Positions 15,761 through 25,020 are shown, counted from the stretch's first letter. The stretch is DNA of 52,318 nt from Candidatus Magnetaquicoccus inordinatus (GCF_004217665.1 NZ_RXIU01000006.1:1-52318); one strand, 5' to 3'. Made by a program: numbers and translations. Notes: a model not told the origin generated them from the letters alone.

Positions 15761-17836
15761 TCAAATCCATAAATCTGTGCGAAATGTTGTCCGCAAAGGA
15801 CGCAAAAGATGTGCCCATAATGGCGCCGACTCCCCTTCAATCTTGACACTTCCTGTCGTATCCAACAGTGGAGGAGTCACGCCTTCTGGAATGATCATAT
15901 CGATACGTACCTGGAAAAGACGATTGGGACCATCTTTTTTGGTCACCGGGGTAATACTCTGTACCAGTCCAGAAAAGATTCTTTCTGGAGATCCACTCAA
16001 ACGAATACGCGCGGGATCACCCTCACGCACCACGGAAAGATCCGACTGGGCGAGCAAGACATTGATCCGTCTTTGCCGCAACGGCACAAGACTTATCACT
16101 GTTTCGCCTCGAGCAACATAACGACCACGCATTACCTGTGGTGGTGGTGCTTCCACTTGCCACTCGCCTGGTGGTATCAAAACCGACATCTGACCCCTGC
16201 GCCCCTGCAATCCCGATAGCTGCTCCTGCATTTTGTTGATTTGAAGGGCCACCTGCAACAGTTTGGCCCGATCACTCTGCACCAAAGCGCTATTGCGCTT
16301 GATCTCCATCCCTTCCAACTGGGCTTGGGTCCGGCCCATTTCCAACTCCAACTCAGGAGAAACCACAGTAAACAGACTCTCCCCCGCCTTGCCGATCAAC
16401 AAACGATTCTCCTGGTAGGCAATCTGCTCAATAAAACCACTCTCTGGAGCATGCACAGCCACTATATCGGCGTCCACCATACCAGTAGTCAACACCAGAA
16501 TACGTGGCTGCCAAGCAAACAAAGCCCATACCAGCAACAGGCCAAAAACAGACGAATATACACGCCGTTGCGGGGTGGAAAACATTTTTGTCATGATCCA
16601 CTCCTTCAAGGTTGCCACCCAACTTCCAGTCATCAATTTTGCCAACTTAAAAACAAGCAACAAAAAAATCAGAATGCCCCAGAAACCATAGATATCAGCA
16701 ACAGCACCATATCCCAATAGAGCCAAACCACCCAACATGATGGTCAGATACACGACAATCAACAATCCATAATAAAAATAGATCTTCTTCTCCCGATGAT
16801 CCACGTCAAAGGGTGGTGGCACATCCAAATGCAACAGATGTTTCTTCAAGGAGAAAGAAAACCAGTCGATGGCATTTTGCCGCAGATTGGGTATTTCCAA
16901 ATGATCGCTCAGTATATAATAACCATCAAACTTCATAAGCGGATTCAAGTTCAGAAACAGAGAGGAAGCGGTGGCAACAGTTACCAGAATGAATGAAATC
17001 CGTCCTATAAAAGAGTCCACATCGGTCATGGTCCAAATAAAGACGGCAAAGGCACACAAAATCAGTTCCACCCAAACCCCAGCCAATGCCACATACAATT
17101 TATGACGATTATTCTCAAACAACCAAGCATCGTTGACATTGGCATATAAACAGGGTTGAAAGGCCAACAACAGCACACCCATGTCATCCACGTCACCACC
17201 AAAATGACGACATGTTAAACCGTGGCCCATTTCATGAACCGCAATGGCACTGAGAATGATCAACCACACGGTCAGCGCATTCTCTCCACTTTGCTGCGAA
17301 AAGAAAAACACCCTCTCAAAATCGGCAGTAAAACGATCCCACTGTAGCAAAACCACAGCAACTGCTACTGCTATCAACACTATCGAAGCATACACACCTT
17401 GCGGCGTCCACAACCAACGCAGATAGGGAAGCACCCGGTCCAGAGTGAGGCTGGGATCATGCAAATGAAAGCGCATATTCAATAAAGATCCCTTGGCCTG
17501 CAAAAAACGTCCTTTTCTCTGGGCCCGCAATTTTTCTAAAAAGGCTGCTTTCTCCTCCTCTTGTGTGCGCTGTAACAGTTGGAAATCCTTTGCCGAACGA
17601 ATTAAATCCAGCAAAGCCTCCTTGTCATACGCATACTCTTCGCTGGCCTCATCAAACGCCTCCAACAAAGCATCCAGATCCTTTTGACCATCAAACAGGG
17701 TCAACATCAGATATTGCGCTTCACTGAAACGGTAATATGCCTGTTTGTCGGGCTCTTTAATTACATATGTAATTTCATTCCGCTGAACCAAACGGCGAAT
17801 TTTTAATACATCACGCAAAGGGGCTGGAGCTGCCAT
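15761..17836 (-). CDS. PqqD-like domain / M50 site-2-protease / HlyD fusion protein
   Basis: A 691-residue inner-membrane protein with three parts. Residues about 8-95 resemble a PqqD-like winged-helix domain (YYRFSEAQYLMLTLFDG pattern). Residues about 140-430 are a polytopic M50 metalloprotease with zinc ligands and catalytic glutamate in HEMGH (H201, E202, H205) and the second motif NPLMKFDG (D304). Residues about 435-690 are a HlyD-like periplasmic part with a coiled hairpin and barrel halves. ATG 17836 is chosen over an upstream frame start at 17866 because AGGAG precedes it and the previous gene stops two bases earlier. All M50 catalytic residues are present, so cleavage is plausible; the substrate is inferred to be the repeat protein. 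Related M50-HlyD fusions occur near peptide or protein export genes. Confidence 0.85.
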   Translation of the reverse strand: MAAPAPLRDVLKIRRLVQRNEITYVIKEPDKQAYYRFSEAQYLMLTLFDGQKDLDALLEAFDEASEEYAYDKEALLDLIRSAKDFQLLQRTQEEEKAAFLEKLRAQRKGRFLQAKGSLLNMRFHLHDPSLTLDRVLPYLRWLWTPQGVYASIVLIAVAVAVVLLQWDRFTADFERVFFFSQQSGENALTVWLIILSAIAVHEMGHGLTCRHFGGDVDDMGVLLLAFQPCLYANVNDAWLFENNRHKLYVALAGVWVELILCAFAVFIWTMTDVDSFIGRISFILVTVATASSLFLNLNPLMKFDGYYILSDHLEIPNLRQNAIDWFSFSLKKHLLHLDVPPPFDVDHREKKIYFYYGLLIVVYLTIMLGGLALLGYGAVADIYGFWGILIFLLLVFKLAKLMTGSWVATLKEWIMTKMFSTPQRRVYSSVFGLLLVWALFAWQPRILVLTTGMVDADIVAVHAPESGFIEQIAYQENRLLIGKAGESLFTVVSPELELEMGRTQAQLEGMEIKRNSALVQSDRAKLLQVALQINKMQEQLSGLQGRRGQMSVLIPPGEWQVEAPPPQVMRGRYVARGETVISLVPLRQRRINVLLAQSDLSVVREGDPARIRLSGSPERIFSGLVQSITPVTKKDGPNRLFQVRIDMIIPEGVTPPLLDTTGSVKIEGESAPLWAHLLRPLRTTFRTDLWI

Positions 17837-17838
17837 GC

Positions 17839-20400
17839 TTAACTCCTGGCAATCCAGAAAGACCAAAGATTAACTACCCTTCGCCAAAAGCGCGTCATGA
17901 CCGATACCTCAGGAGTGCTGATAGATGCTCGACCTGTCATGCCAGGCAACAAAGGCACATCCTTCTCCAATACCCGCACCTCAGCAATAAACCCCTCTGC
18001 TTGCGTTTTGTCGGTCACCCCTTTTTCCAAAGCCTCGGTCGGAACAGTATAGGCACGACCCACATGGAGCACTTCACCACGAAATCCTTGTCCAGGACGG
18101 GATTTCAAAACACCATGAACGGATTGTCCGCTACGCACATCGCTCACATCCTCTTCAGGAAGCTGGATCACCACAGTAAAATTATCGGGATTGGCAATGC
18201 GCAAGATTTCATTGCCCAATCCCAGTTCACGACCAACCAGTTCTTCAGTACGTGCGGTGAGAATAACGCCCGAGAGAGGGGCGCGAATCTCCACCTGTTC
18301 CATATCCAATTTTGCTTGTTCCCATGCTGCCTTGGCAGCCAAACGGTCGATGAGCGCCCGACTCAGAGCCGATGCATCTGAAGCAGCCTTGGCCTCGATA
18401 ATTTGCCGATCCAACAGCGCCAATTTGGTTTCTGCTTCCACTAAACGCAACCGAATGGGCATCTCGTCAATCTTGGCCAACACATCCCCGGCTTGAACTT
18501 GATCCCCCTCTTTTACCAGTGTCTTTTGAATGCGACCTGCCACCCGCAGATAGACCCCTTGTCCAAAACGGGAATCCACAACGCAATCACCGCTGACCGA
18601 ACGAAAGATCGGCAAATGATGTAATCCAGTCGCTATTGCTGTACCTGCCAAAAGCAACGCTACCCGTTTCCGCCAACCTACTGCCCATTTTTTTCCGCTG
18701 TCCCCCAAACGACTCATTACGGAAGAGAAAGGGATACGTTTGAAAAGACTAGCATTGCGCAGCGCAACCGTAATCTGTGTTGCCAGAATGGAGATCATGT
18801 CCGATTTTGTACCACTGGCAAAATGTTTGCGGTCGCTTTCCAACCATAACACCCCCAGTATCCCCTCTGTGTCAGCCAAAGGCATCGACCAAGCGGCAAC
18901 CGAACCGCGTTGTGCTAAAAACTCTGTCCAAGGCGTCTCTTTTCCTTGTTGCTCCCGTAAAGCCATAAGATCGGGAATATAACTCAAACGTTTAGCCTGT
19001 CGAACCTGCTCCAGCAATGCCAAGAGAGCACTCTGCCAAGAGACACTGGCATCCACCTTTACTCCACCAGAAAGCATCGCCAAAAACAGTGCATTGCTGG
19101 TTTCATCCACCAATGCAATTGCGGCGTGCGAGATCTCAGCCAACTCTCCAGAAAGCGTCACCGCCAGCAGCAACACCTCATCCATATCTACCGAAGCACT
19201 GATTTGCCGGGAGAGTTCCATTAAGGTGTTCATCTCCTTGACCCGGCTCTCGCTTTCCAACAAACGGGCATTGCGCACCGCTACGGAAGCCGACAAAGCC
19301 AAATCTTCAGCCAAACGTTGATCTTCTTCAGTAAAACGCTTTTGATAACCAGAGTGTTTATTGATAATCTGAATGGCCCCAAAAGCGGAACCTTGCTCGG
19401 AAAGAGGAACGCAAATCATCGATTCTGTTTTGAAGTTTGACCGCTTATCCACCTGCGCATCAAAACGACTATCCAAAGCACAATTGAGAACCACATCTGC
19501 TTTATTGGAAGATATGACTTGGCCCACAATGCCTTGCCCAAGTGGCAAACGCAACCCCAGAATGCGACCTTTGGCTGGACCCTCTGCCTGATGGCAAATA
19601 TTGGTTCCCGATCGTTCGTCAGTCAACCATAGGGAACCGGCTTCGGCATTCATGGTACTTAAAACTTTGGCAAAAATCTCTGTCATCACCTGCTTTAAGC
19701 CACCAGAACTTTGTACAAACTCACGGGTCAAATCCCGGGCAAACCGAAAATATTGCACCTCCCGCTGCATGGCGCTGACCTGCTCGGTTCGGTTATCGCT
19801 CTCTAACTGCTGTTGCCTGGCATTGCGGACAGCAATGGCAGCCGATAAGGCCAAATCTTCAACCAAGCGCAGATCATCTTCAGTAAACTGCTTTTGAATC
19901 CCGGATCGCTTGTTGATAATTTGCAGAGCCCCAAACGCAACCCCTTTATCGGCAAGGGGAATACAGATCATGGACTCTGTTTTGAAATGGGATTTTTGAT
20001 CGACATCGGCACTGAAACGGGCATCCTTTGCACAATCCAACACCACATCCATTGTGTTTTTGGCAATTACTTGACCAACAATTCCCTGACCAAGTGGCAG
20101 GCGCAACCCCAAAATCTTGGCTTTTGCCGGCCCCTCTGCCTGATGACAGATATTGGTTTTAGTCGCCGCATCGGTAATCCACAATGATCCGGCTTCCGCA
20201 TCCATTGTCGTCAAGACTTTGGCGAAAACGGCGGACATCACCTTCTTCATCCCACCGCTACTTTGAACAAACTCTCTGGTCAGATCTCTGGAAAAGCGCA
20301 GATAACGCACCTCTCTTTGCAAATCATCCATCGAACCCATACCAGTAGATACAACAGCAGACTCACTAGACAGTATAGCAACTGGTGTCGAAACAGTCAT
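17839..20400 (-). CDS. Triple-GAF sensor fused to a HlyD-type adaptor
   Basis: An 853-residue protein. Residues 28-195 and 211-380 are two very similar GAF domains (184-residue offset, shared LGLRLPLGQGIVGQVI), each ending in NK...FTE(D/E)D, resembling the NKFDE motif of cyclic-nucleotide-binding GAFs. Residues about 390-550 are a diverged third GAF. A transmembrane helix at about 578-593 leads to a periplasmic HlyD-like domain (barrel half VKEGDQVQAGDVLAKID at about 629-645, helical hairpin, second half and beta-barrel to the end). It is the first gene of the secretion operon, two bases before the M50 fusion. The arrangement would let a cytoplasmic small molecule control a periplasmic conduit. 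The ligand is unknown. Confidence 0.85.
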   Translation of the reverse strand: MTVSTPVAILSSESAVVSTGMGSMDDLQREVRYLRFSRDLTREFVQSSGGMKKVMSAVFAKVLTTMDAEAGSLWITDAATKTNICHQAEGPAKAKILGLRLPLGQGIVGQVIAKNTMDVVLDCAKDARFSADVDQKSHFKTESMICIPLADKGVAFGALQIINKRSGIQKQFTEDDLRLVEDLALSAAIAVRNARQQQLESDNRTEQVSAMQREVQYFRFARDLTREFVQSSGGLKQVMTEIFAKVLSTMNAEAGSLWLTDERSGTNICHQAEGPAKGRILGLRLPLGQGIVGQVISSNKADVVLNCALDSRFDAQVDKRSNFKTESMICVPLSEQGSAFGAIQIINKHSGYQKRFTEEDQRLAEDLALSASVAVRNARLLESESRVKEMNTLMELSRQISASVDMDEVLLLAVTLSGELAEISHAAIALVDETSNALFLAMLSGGVKVDASVSWQSALLALLEQVRQAKRLSYIPDLMALREQQGKETPWTEFLAQRGSVAAWSMPLADTEGILGVLWLESDRKHFASGTKSDMISILATQITVALRNASLFKRIPFSSVMSRLGDSGKKWAVGWRKRVALLLAGTAIATGLHHLPIFRSVSGDCVVDSRFGQGVYLRVAGRIQKTLVKEGDQVQAGDVLAKIDEMPIRLRLVEAETKLALLDRQIIEAKAASDASALSRALIDRLAAKAAWEQAKLDMEQVEIRAPLSGVILTARTEELVGRELGLGNEILRIANPDNFTVVIQLPEEDVSDVRSGQSVHGVLKSRPGQGFRGEVLHVGRAYTVPTEALEKGVTDKTQAEGFIAEVRVLEKDVPLLPGMTGRASISTPEVSVMTRFWRRVVNLWSFWIARS

Positions 20401-20506
20401 TCAATCCCCCCCCCAATCCCTGGTTGCTCCACCAGAACCAGTAACAATAGGTTGCTACTGGCAACGGCAATCTTTTCCTATTGAACAACTTCAACATCTT
20501 TTTTAC

Positions 20507-20547
20507 TGTAATAAATAATTATAATACAAAAAAAATTATTTATTACA
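20507..20547. repeat. AT-rich 14-bp inverted repeat upstream of the secretion operon
   Basis: TGTAATAAATAATT (20507-20520) and its perfect complement (20534-20547) flank a 13-base loop. It is 107-147 bases upstream of the GAF-HlyD start. Either a cruciform/hairpin in the leader or a dimer binding site is possible. No GC clamp, so a terminator is unlikely. Confidence 0.6.
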
Positions 20548-20777
20548 AGATCCTGCAACAAACCAAACTCTCGAAGCAAAAGAATAACGCACCCCTTTCC
20601 CTGTTATTTTTTTCAATAGAGGCAACTATTTCCAGACTTGAACAGCCACATCTCTGCATAGTCACCACAACCAGCAAAAACAGCACCCACCCTCACAATC
20701 GCATCCGCACGACCAATAAAGCTCCTCATTCTGTTCAAAAACAGTCAAAACCTTCCCTCGCAATACACTCTTCCTAG

Positions 20778-20833
20778 ACAGCAATATAGCACTGTGTTGA
20801 ACAGCAATATAGCACTATCTTGAGCAGCAATAT
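20778..20833. repeat. Three direct repeats with exact 23-bp spacing
   Basis: ACAGCAATATAGCACT occurs at 20778-20793 and 20801-20816, and a shorter copy (GCAGCAATAT) at 20824-20833. Starts are exactly 23 bases apart, about two helical turns, so bound proteins would face roughly the same side. Iteron-like operator sites for a regulator of one of the flanking operons are a reasonable reading; a replication origin is unlikely without dnaA/rep neighbours. Confidence 0.6.
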
Positions 20834-21213
20834 CCATACCATGGATTTTTGAGTTTTAGCGATATGATCAACAAGCTGTTTTTTTCTGCGTTTGCAGGGT
20901 GCTGAACCACGGCAGCAATCCTCGAACAAATTGCTGAAAATTCTCTTTATCGACACCGACCCATCCAAACATGCCAAAATCCTTGCTGCCAGCACACCCA
21001 ACACCATCGTGCCCACCCTCTATCCAGATGGTATATAACATTTTAGTCATGTACTAAACAGTGATAGCACGTCTCTGCCATCTCTCTCTATTCCCAGGCC
21101 GGATACTTCTCTTTTTACTGAATCTCCGACATAATACCCCCATACAATATCATAGGAGATCTTCTGCAAGATCCTGCCCTGATACCCTTTCCTGTCTTCC
21201 GAAAGACTGAAAC

Positions 21214-23181
21214 ATGGGGCTTGCCACCGACATCATTATCATCGTCATTGCCGCCCTGCTCGGCGGCACGATGGCCCATATCCTCCGCCAGCCCCTGATT
21301 ATCGGCTATATTCTGGCCGGTATCGTAGTCGGACCCCATACCGGTGGCATCACGGTTACCCAAATCCATGATATCGAACTGCTGGCTGAAATCGGTGTCG
21401 CTCTGCTCCTGTTCGCCCTGGGCCTGGAATTCTCCTTCAAAGAACTGCGACCAGTGCGCAAAATCGCTTTGCTGGGCACCCCCTTGCAGATGCTCCTCTC
21501 CATGCTGCTCGGCTATGGCGCCGCTCGCCTCTGCGGCCTGGATTGGCTGCCCAGCCTCTGGTTTGCCGCCATGTGCTCCCTCTCCAGCACCATGGTCATC
21601 TTGAAAACCTTGATGAACCAAGGATGGCTGGGCACCCTCTCCAGTCGGGTCATGATCGGCCTGCTCATCGTCCAGGACTTGGCTGTGGTGCCCATGCTGA
21701 TCATTTTGCCGCAACTCAATCAGGCGGAGCTCAATTATACTGTTCTGGCCCTCGCCGCCGCCAAAGCGACCCTCTTTTTGATCGGCATGCTACTGGTCGG
21801 GGTGCGTCTCATCCCCTGGTTGCTGCGCCGCGTCGCCCAATGGAACTCTCGGGAGATCTTTTCTCTCACCTTGCTCGCTGTCGGTCTCGGCGTGGGCTAT
21901 ATCACCTATCTCTCTGGACTCTCCTTCGCCCTGGGTGCCTTCGTCGCCGGCATGGTCCTGGGCGGTTCCCACTTCGGACACCAGGCACTCAGCGACATTA
22001 CCCCAGTCCGTGACCTCTTTGCCATGCTCTTCTTCGTCTCCGTCGGCATGATGCTCGATCCCCTCTACCTCCTTAACAACGCCTCCATTGTTCTTATCCT
22101 GGTGCTCCTGGTCACCATCGGCAAATCCGCCATTCTGATTCTGATCAGCCACCTCTTCGGCTATGGCAATGTGATCCCCTTGGCCGTCGGACTCGGACTG
22201 TTCCAAATCGGAGAGTTTGCCTTCGTCTTGGCCAAAACCGGCCACTCCCTCGGAACCTTTAACGACGACACCTACTCCCTCTTCCTCTCGGTCACCATCG
22301 TCACTATGCTGCTGACCCCAACCCTCTCCGGGTTGACCACACCACTCTATGCCTTCTGGAAAAAAAAGAGAAAAAAACCACCCCTCGCCACCTTCAATAT
22401 CACACAAAAAGAGCTCAAAGAGCATACCCTGATTATCGGTGGTGGGCGCGTCGGTCAACAAATCGCCACCCTGCTCAAACAGATCTCCTCACCCTGTCTG
22501 ATTATCGAAATCGATCAAAGGCGAGTTGACTCCTTGGCCAAGTCGGGCATGCCCACACTCTTTGGAGACGCAACACAGGAACTGCTCCTGGATGTTGCCA
22601 AAATTCACACCGCCTCACTGCTCCTGATCACCATCCCTGATCTGAACATCGCCTCCTTGATCATCGCGCAAGCAAGAAAATATAACCCCACCATCGCTAT
22701 CGTTGCCCAGGTTTCCGCCTTGGACCAGTTTCAAGCACTGCAGCAAGCCGGTGTACAACAGTTGGTCTGGCCACACCTGGAAACCGGGCTGGAGATGTCA
22801 CGCCGCGCCCTCGCTCTGCTGCATACACCACCCTCCCTGATTCACCAACTGACAACCGAAGCCAGAAACCGCCTTTCTGCCTCTCTCTGTCCCAACCTGG
22901 ATCCCCATCCACAACTGGGCCATTTTCCGCAACTCTTTGACATGGAATGGATCACCATCCCCAACCACTCCCAACTCGCCCACCACTCAATCAGCGGTCT
23001 GGCTGTCCGCTCCTCTCTCGGTGTCTCCATTGTCGCCTTGCTGCGTCAACAACAACTCCACGTCAACCCAGAAGCCAATTTTATATTGGCAGAAGGAGAC
23101 TCTCTCGCTATCATCGGCAGTCAAGAGGCCAGAAACTCCTTTCGCAATTATGTTGCATCCGCCATACACAAAGGAGAATAA
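21214..23181 (+). CDS. CPA2 cation:proton antiporter with RCK domains (KefB/YbaL-like)
   Basis: A 655-residue membrane transporter. The N-terminal part (about 1-385) is a Na/H-exchanger-type core with 12 or so helices, including [31 protein letters not shown] and [15 protein letters not shown] TrkA-N/RCK nucleotide-binding domain follows (about 405-520, [15 protein letters not shown] with a GxGxxG-like loop), then a TrkA-C-type domain at the end (about 560-650). This layout matches potassium- or proton-coupled KefB/YbaL/RosB-like exchangers. No strong ribosome site precedes the ATG. It is followed four bases later by the DUF3124 gene and probably cotranscribed with it. Role in K+ efflux or pH stress is inferred from the family. 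Confidence 0.9.
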   Translation: MGLATDIIIIVIAALLGGTMAHILRQPLIIGYILAGIVVGPHTGGITVTQIHDIELLAEIGVALLLFALGLEFSFKELRPVRKIALLGTPLQMLLSMLLGYGAARLCGLDWLPSLWFAAMCSLSSTMVILKTLMNQGWLGTLSSRVMIGLLIVQDLAVVPMLIILPQLNQAELNYTVLALAAAKATLFLIGMLLVGVRLIPWLLRRVAQWNSREIFSLTLLAVGLGVGYITYLSGLSFALGAFVAGMVLGGSHFGHQALSDITPVRDLFAMLFFVSVGMMLDPLYLLNNASIVLILVLLVTIGKSAILILISHLFGYGNVIPLAVGLGLFQIGEFAFVLAKTGHSLGTFNDDTYSLFLSVTIVTMLLTPTLSGLTTPLYAFWKKKRKKPPLATFNITQKELKEHTLIIGGGRVGQQIATLLKQISSPCLIIEIDQRRVDSLAKSGMPTLFGDATQELLLDVAKIHTASLLLITIPDLNIASLIIAQARKYNPTIAIVAQVSALDQFQALQQAGVQQLVWPHLETGLEMSRRALALLHTPPSLIHQLTTEARNRLSASLCPNLDPHPQLGHFPQLFDMEWITIPNHSQLAHHSISGLAVRSSLGVSIVALLRQQQLHVNPEANFILAEGDSLAIIGSQEARNSFRNYVASAIHKGE

Positions 23182-23184
23182 ATC

Positions 23185-23712
23185 ATGATTACTCCGTCCC
23201 AACCGCACTCTCTCCGCATCTTTGCCCTGGCATTATTCCTGCTGGTTACCGACGCCCAAGCCATGGAAAATCCCCCCTTAGCCATGGGACAAATGGTGTA
23301 TGTTCCGGTTTACTCTTCTGTGCTCTATGGAAATGTCAACGAACGCGGACAAGCCAAAGAGATTCTGCTCTCTGCGATGTTGAGTGTGCGCAATACCGAC
23401 CCCGTGCACGGTATGACCATTCAATCAGTCACCTATTATGATACCCATGGTACACGCTTACGCGAATATCTGAACCAACCAAAAGCTTTGAAACCAATGG
23501 GATCTGCCGATTTTTTTGTGGAATACAGAGAGCGCTCTGGAGGAACGGGAGCCAACTTTGTGGTCACTTGGCGGGCAGAGCGCCCCATCAATCAACCCAT
23601 CATGGAAACAGTCCATCTCTTTAGCTGGGGAGCCCAATCGCAATCCTTTATCAGTCGCGGTCAGGTCATCCGCCCTGCACAGGAAAATGAATCCCCAATA
23701 AAACAGCCTTAA
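23185..23712 (+). CDS. DUF3124 family exported protein
   Basis: A 175-residue protein with a Sec-type signal peptide (cleavage near TDAQA, residue 28) and a DUF3124 domain. Family features seen are GQMVYVPVYSSVLYG, LSVRNTDPVHGMTI and a YYDTHG block, then FFVEYRERSGGTGANF. AAGGAG lies eight bases before the ATG, and the antiporter stop is three bases upstream, so the two genes form one unit. Function is unknown; the fold is likely an all-beta periplasmic domain. Confidence 0.88.
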   Translation: MITPSQPHSLRIFALALFLLVTDAQAMENPPLAMGQMVYVPVYSSVLYGNVNERGQAKEILLSAMLSVRNTDPVHGMTIQSVTYYDTHGTRLREYLNQPKALKPMGSADFFVEYRERSGGTGANFVVTWRAERPINQPIMETVHLFSWGAQSQSFISRGQVIRPAQENESPIKQP

Positions 23713-23805
23713 AAAAATACAACTTTGTATCTGGATGGATAAAAGATGAGCGCAAGATAAAACACAGTTTAGCCAGTACCGGCATCTCCGGTCTCTGCTC
23801 AGGAA

Positions 23806-23838
23806 GGATGAGAGAAAACACAATGTTTCCCCTCATCC
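23806..23838. terminator. Possible bidirectional terminator between convergent genes
   Basis: GGATGAG and CTCATCC form a seven-base outer stem with a small AAAC/GTTT inner stem. It sits between the stops of the convergent DUF3124 and LprI/FGE genes, where a two-way terminator is expected. There is no long T-tract, so support is modest. Confidence 0.3.
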
Positions 23839-23859
23839 CCCATCCCGAACCCTCTCTCT

Positions 23860-24915
23860 TCACCGTGGTCCCTGCACCGCCACCTCGCGCACCAAACGAA
23901 AACTGCCATTGCCACGCGGACGATCATTGGGCCAGTCGCTATGAATGGCCGTGCAACGCAGATTGCGTGCCTCACTGCCCCAGGAACCACCGCGAAAAAC
24001 CCGTAAACCACTGCCCACATCCCGATTGACCGGATTGGGCAGTATCGCCTGCGGCGTAGCATAAAAATCATTGCTATAGGCATCTTCCACCCACTCCCAA
24101 CCATTGCCACTCATATCATGCAGACCCAAACCATTGGGACGCTTTTGACCTACCGGATGCGGATGCCGACCGCTGTTGCTTCGATACCAAGCCAAAGTCG
24201 CCAGATCCTCACCTCCAGCATACAGCTCCTCCTTGCCACCACTGCGACAGGCATACTCCCACTCGGCACTGCTGGGCAAACGATAGCGAACATTGTTGAT
24301 CAACTCATTCTTTTCAATAAATTGCTGCACATCCAGCCAGGAAACATTATCCACCGGATAGTTCTCGCCCAAGGCATAACGCGAGGGATTTTTACCCATC
24401 AACCGTTTCCACTCCCCTTGTGACACCTCATATTTGCCCAACCAAAATCCATCCACCCGTACCGTATGAGCTGGCGTCTCATCATCCCGACACTCACCAC
24501 TCCATGAACCACAACCCATTTGGAAAGTGCCTCCAGGAACCCAGACAAAAACAATCCCGGTCACCGGATCCTGCCACTCTTGCCCGGCGGCTGTACCATA
24601 TTCCATCATCACACCAAAACGGCTCTGCAACGCCTGCAACCGATAATTTTGCAGGCTTTTTACACAACTTATATCACAACAACGTTTACGCTCCGCCAAC
24701 CAGCTCTCCTGTTCTGCACGAATGGCGGCATCTCCCCTCTCCAAAATGCGTTGGTACAAATGGGTGATCGCCCTCTCTTGTGACAACAGCTCTGGATCCT
24801 GGCAGACCATCATTTCGGCAGCAACCAACGCCTGCTTGCAGTCACTCTCCTGCCCGCGAGCACTGCCCATTAAAACTCCCCAAAGCAGCCCTGCTACAAC
24901 CAGTAAACGAACCAT
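23860..24915 (-). CDS. LprI-like domain fused to a formylglycine-generating-enzyme (SUMF1) domain
   Basis: A 351-residue exported protein. ATG 24915 has GGAG seven bases upstream and opens a Sec signal peptide (to about residue 21). Residues about 25-95 match the LprI/DUF1311 lysozyme-inhibitor pattern with paired cysteines (SDCKQAL, MVCQDPELL, WLAERKRCC, CVKSLQ). Residues about 115-345 are a FGE-sulfatase/SUMF1 domain with VWVPGGTFQMGC, LGKYEVSQGEWKRLMG, YRLPSSAEWEYACR and FRGGSW. The usual GNVWEW is GNGWEW here, and the ending is GNGSFRLVR. Only one of the two active-site cysteines of true FGE seems present, so a binding or structural role, as in many bacterial SUMF1 proteins, is more likely than formylglycine formation. 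Confidence 0.88.
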   Translation of the reverse strand: MVRLLVVAGLLWGVLMGSARGQESDCKQALVAAEMMVCQDPELLSQERAITHLYQRILERGDAAIRAEQESWLAERKRCCDISCVKSLQNYRLQALQSRFGVMMEYGTAAGQEWQDPVTGIVFVWVPGGTFQMGCGSWSGECRDDETPAHTVRVDGFWLGKYEVSQGEWKRLMGKNPSRYALGENYPVDNVSWLDVQQFIEKNELINNVRYRLPSSAEWEYACRSGGKEELYAGGEDLATLAWYRSNSGRHPHPVGQKRPNGLGLHDMSGNGWEWVEDAYSNDFYATPQAILPNPVNRDVGSGLRVFRGGSWGSEARNLRCTAIHSDWPNDRPRGNGSFRLVREVAVQGPR

Positions 24916-25020
24916 GTTTCCGCTCCTTTCCCCAGCACTAAAGAACCGTTAAACAAGATTGTCCGACTGATCCACTGCTACAACAATATAATTTTCATTC
25001 TATTTTTATAGGAATAAATT

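Larger units (their letters stand above)
20401..21213. other. Long divergent intergenic region between the secretion operon and the antiporter gene
   Basis: This 813-base region has no supported gene and a clear A/T-rich section (about 20480-20600). It carries a 14-base inverted repeat (20507-20547) and three 23-base-spaced repeats (20778-20833), described separately. On the minus strand, 21050-20774 holds overlapping short frames (for example GVGC followed after a frame change by AARIL...SVSIKRIF) that faintly recall a transposase helix-turn-helix; too degraded to call. Promoters for both flanking operons should lie here but cannot be placed confidently. Confidence 0.6.

Noticed and set aside
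20481-20777. 98-codon plus-strand frame in the long intergenic region
   Set aside because: Composition simply mirrors A/T-rich DNA (many Asn, Lys, Ser, Thr); no ribosome site and no family.
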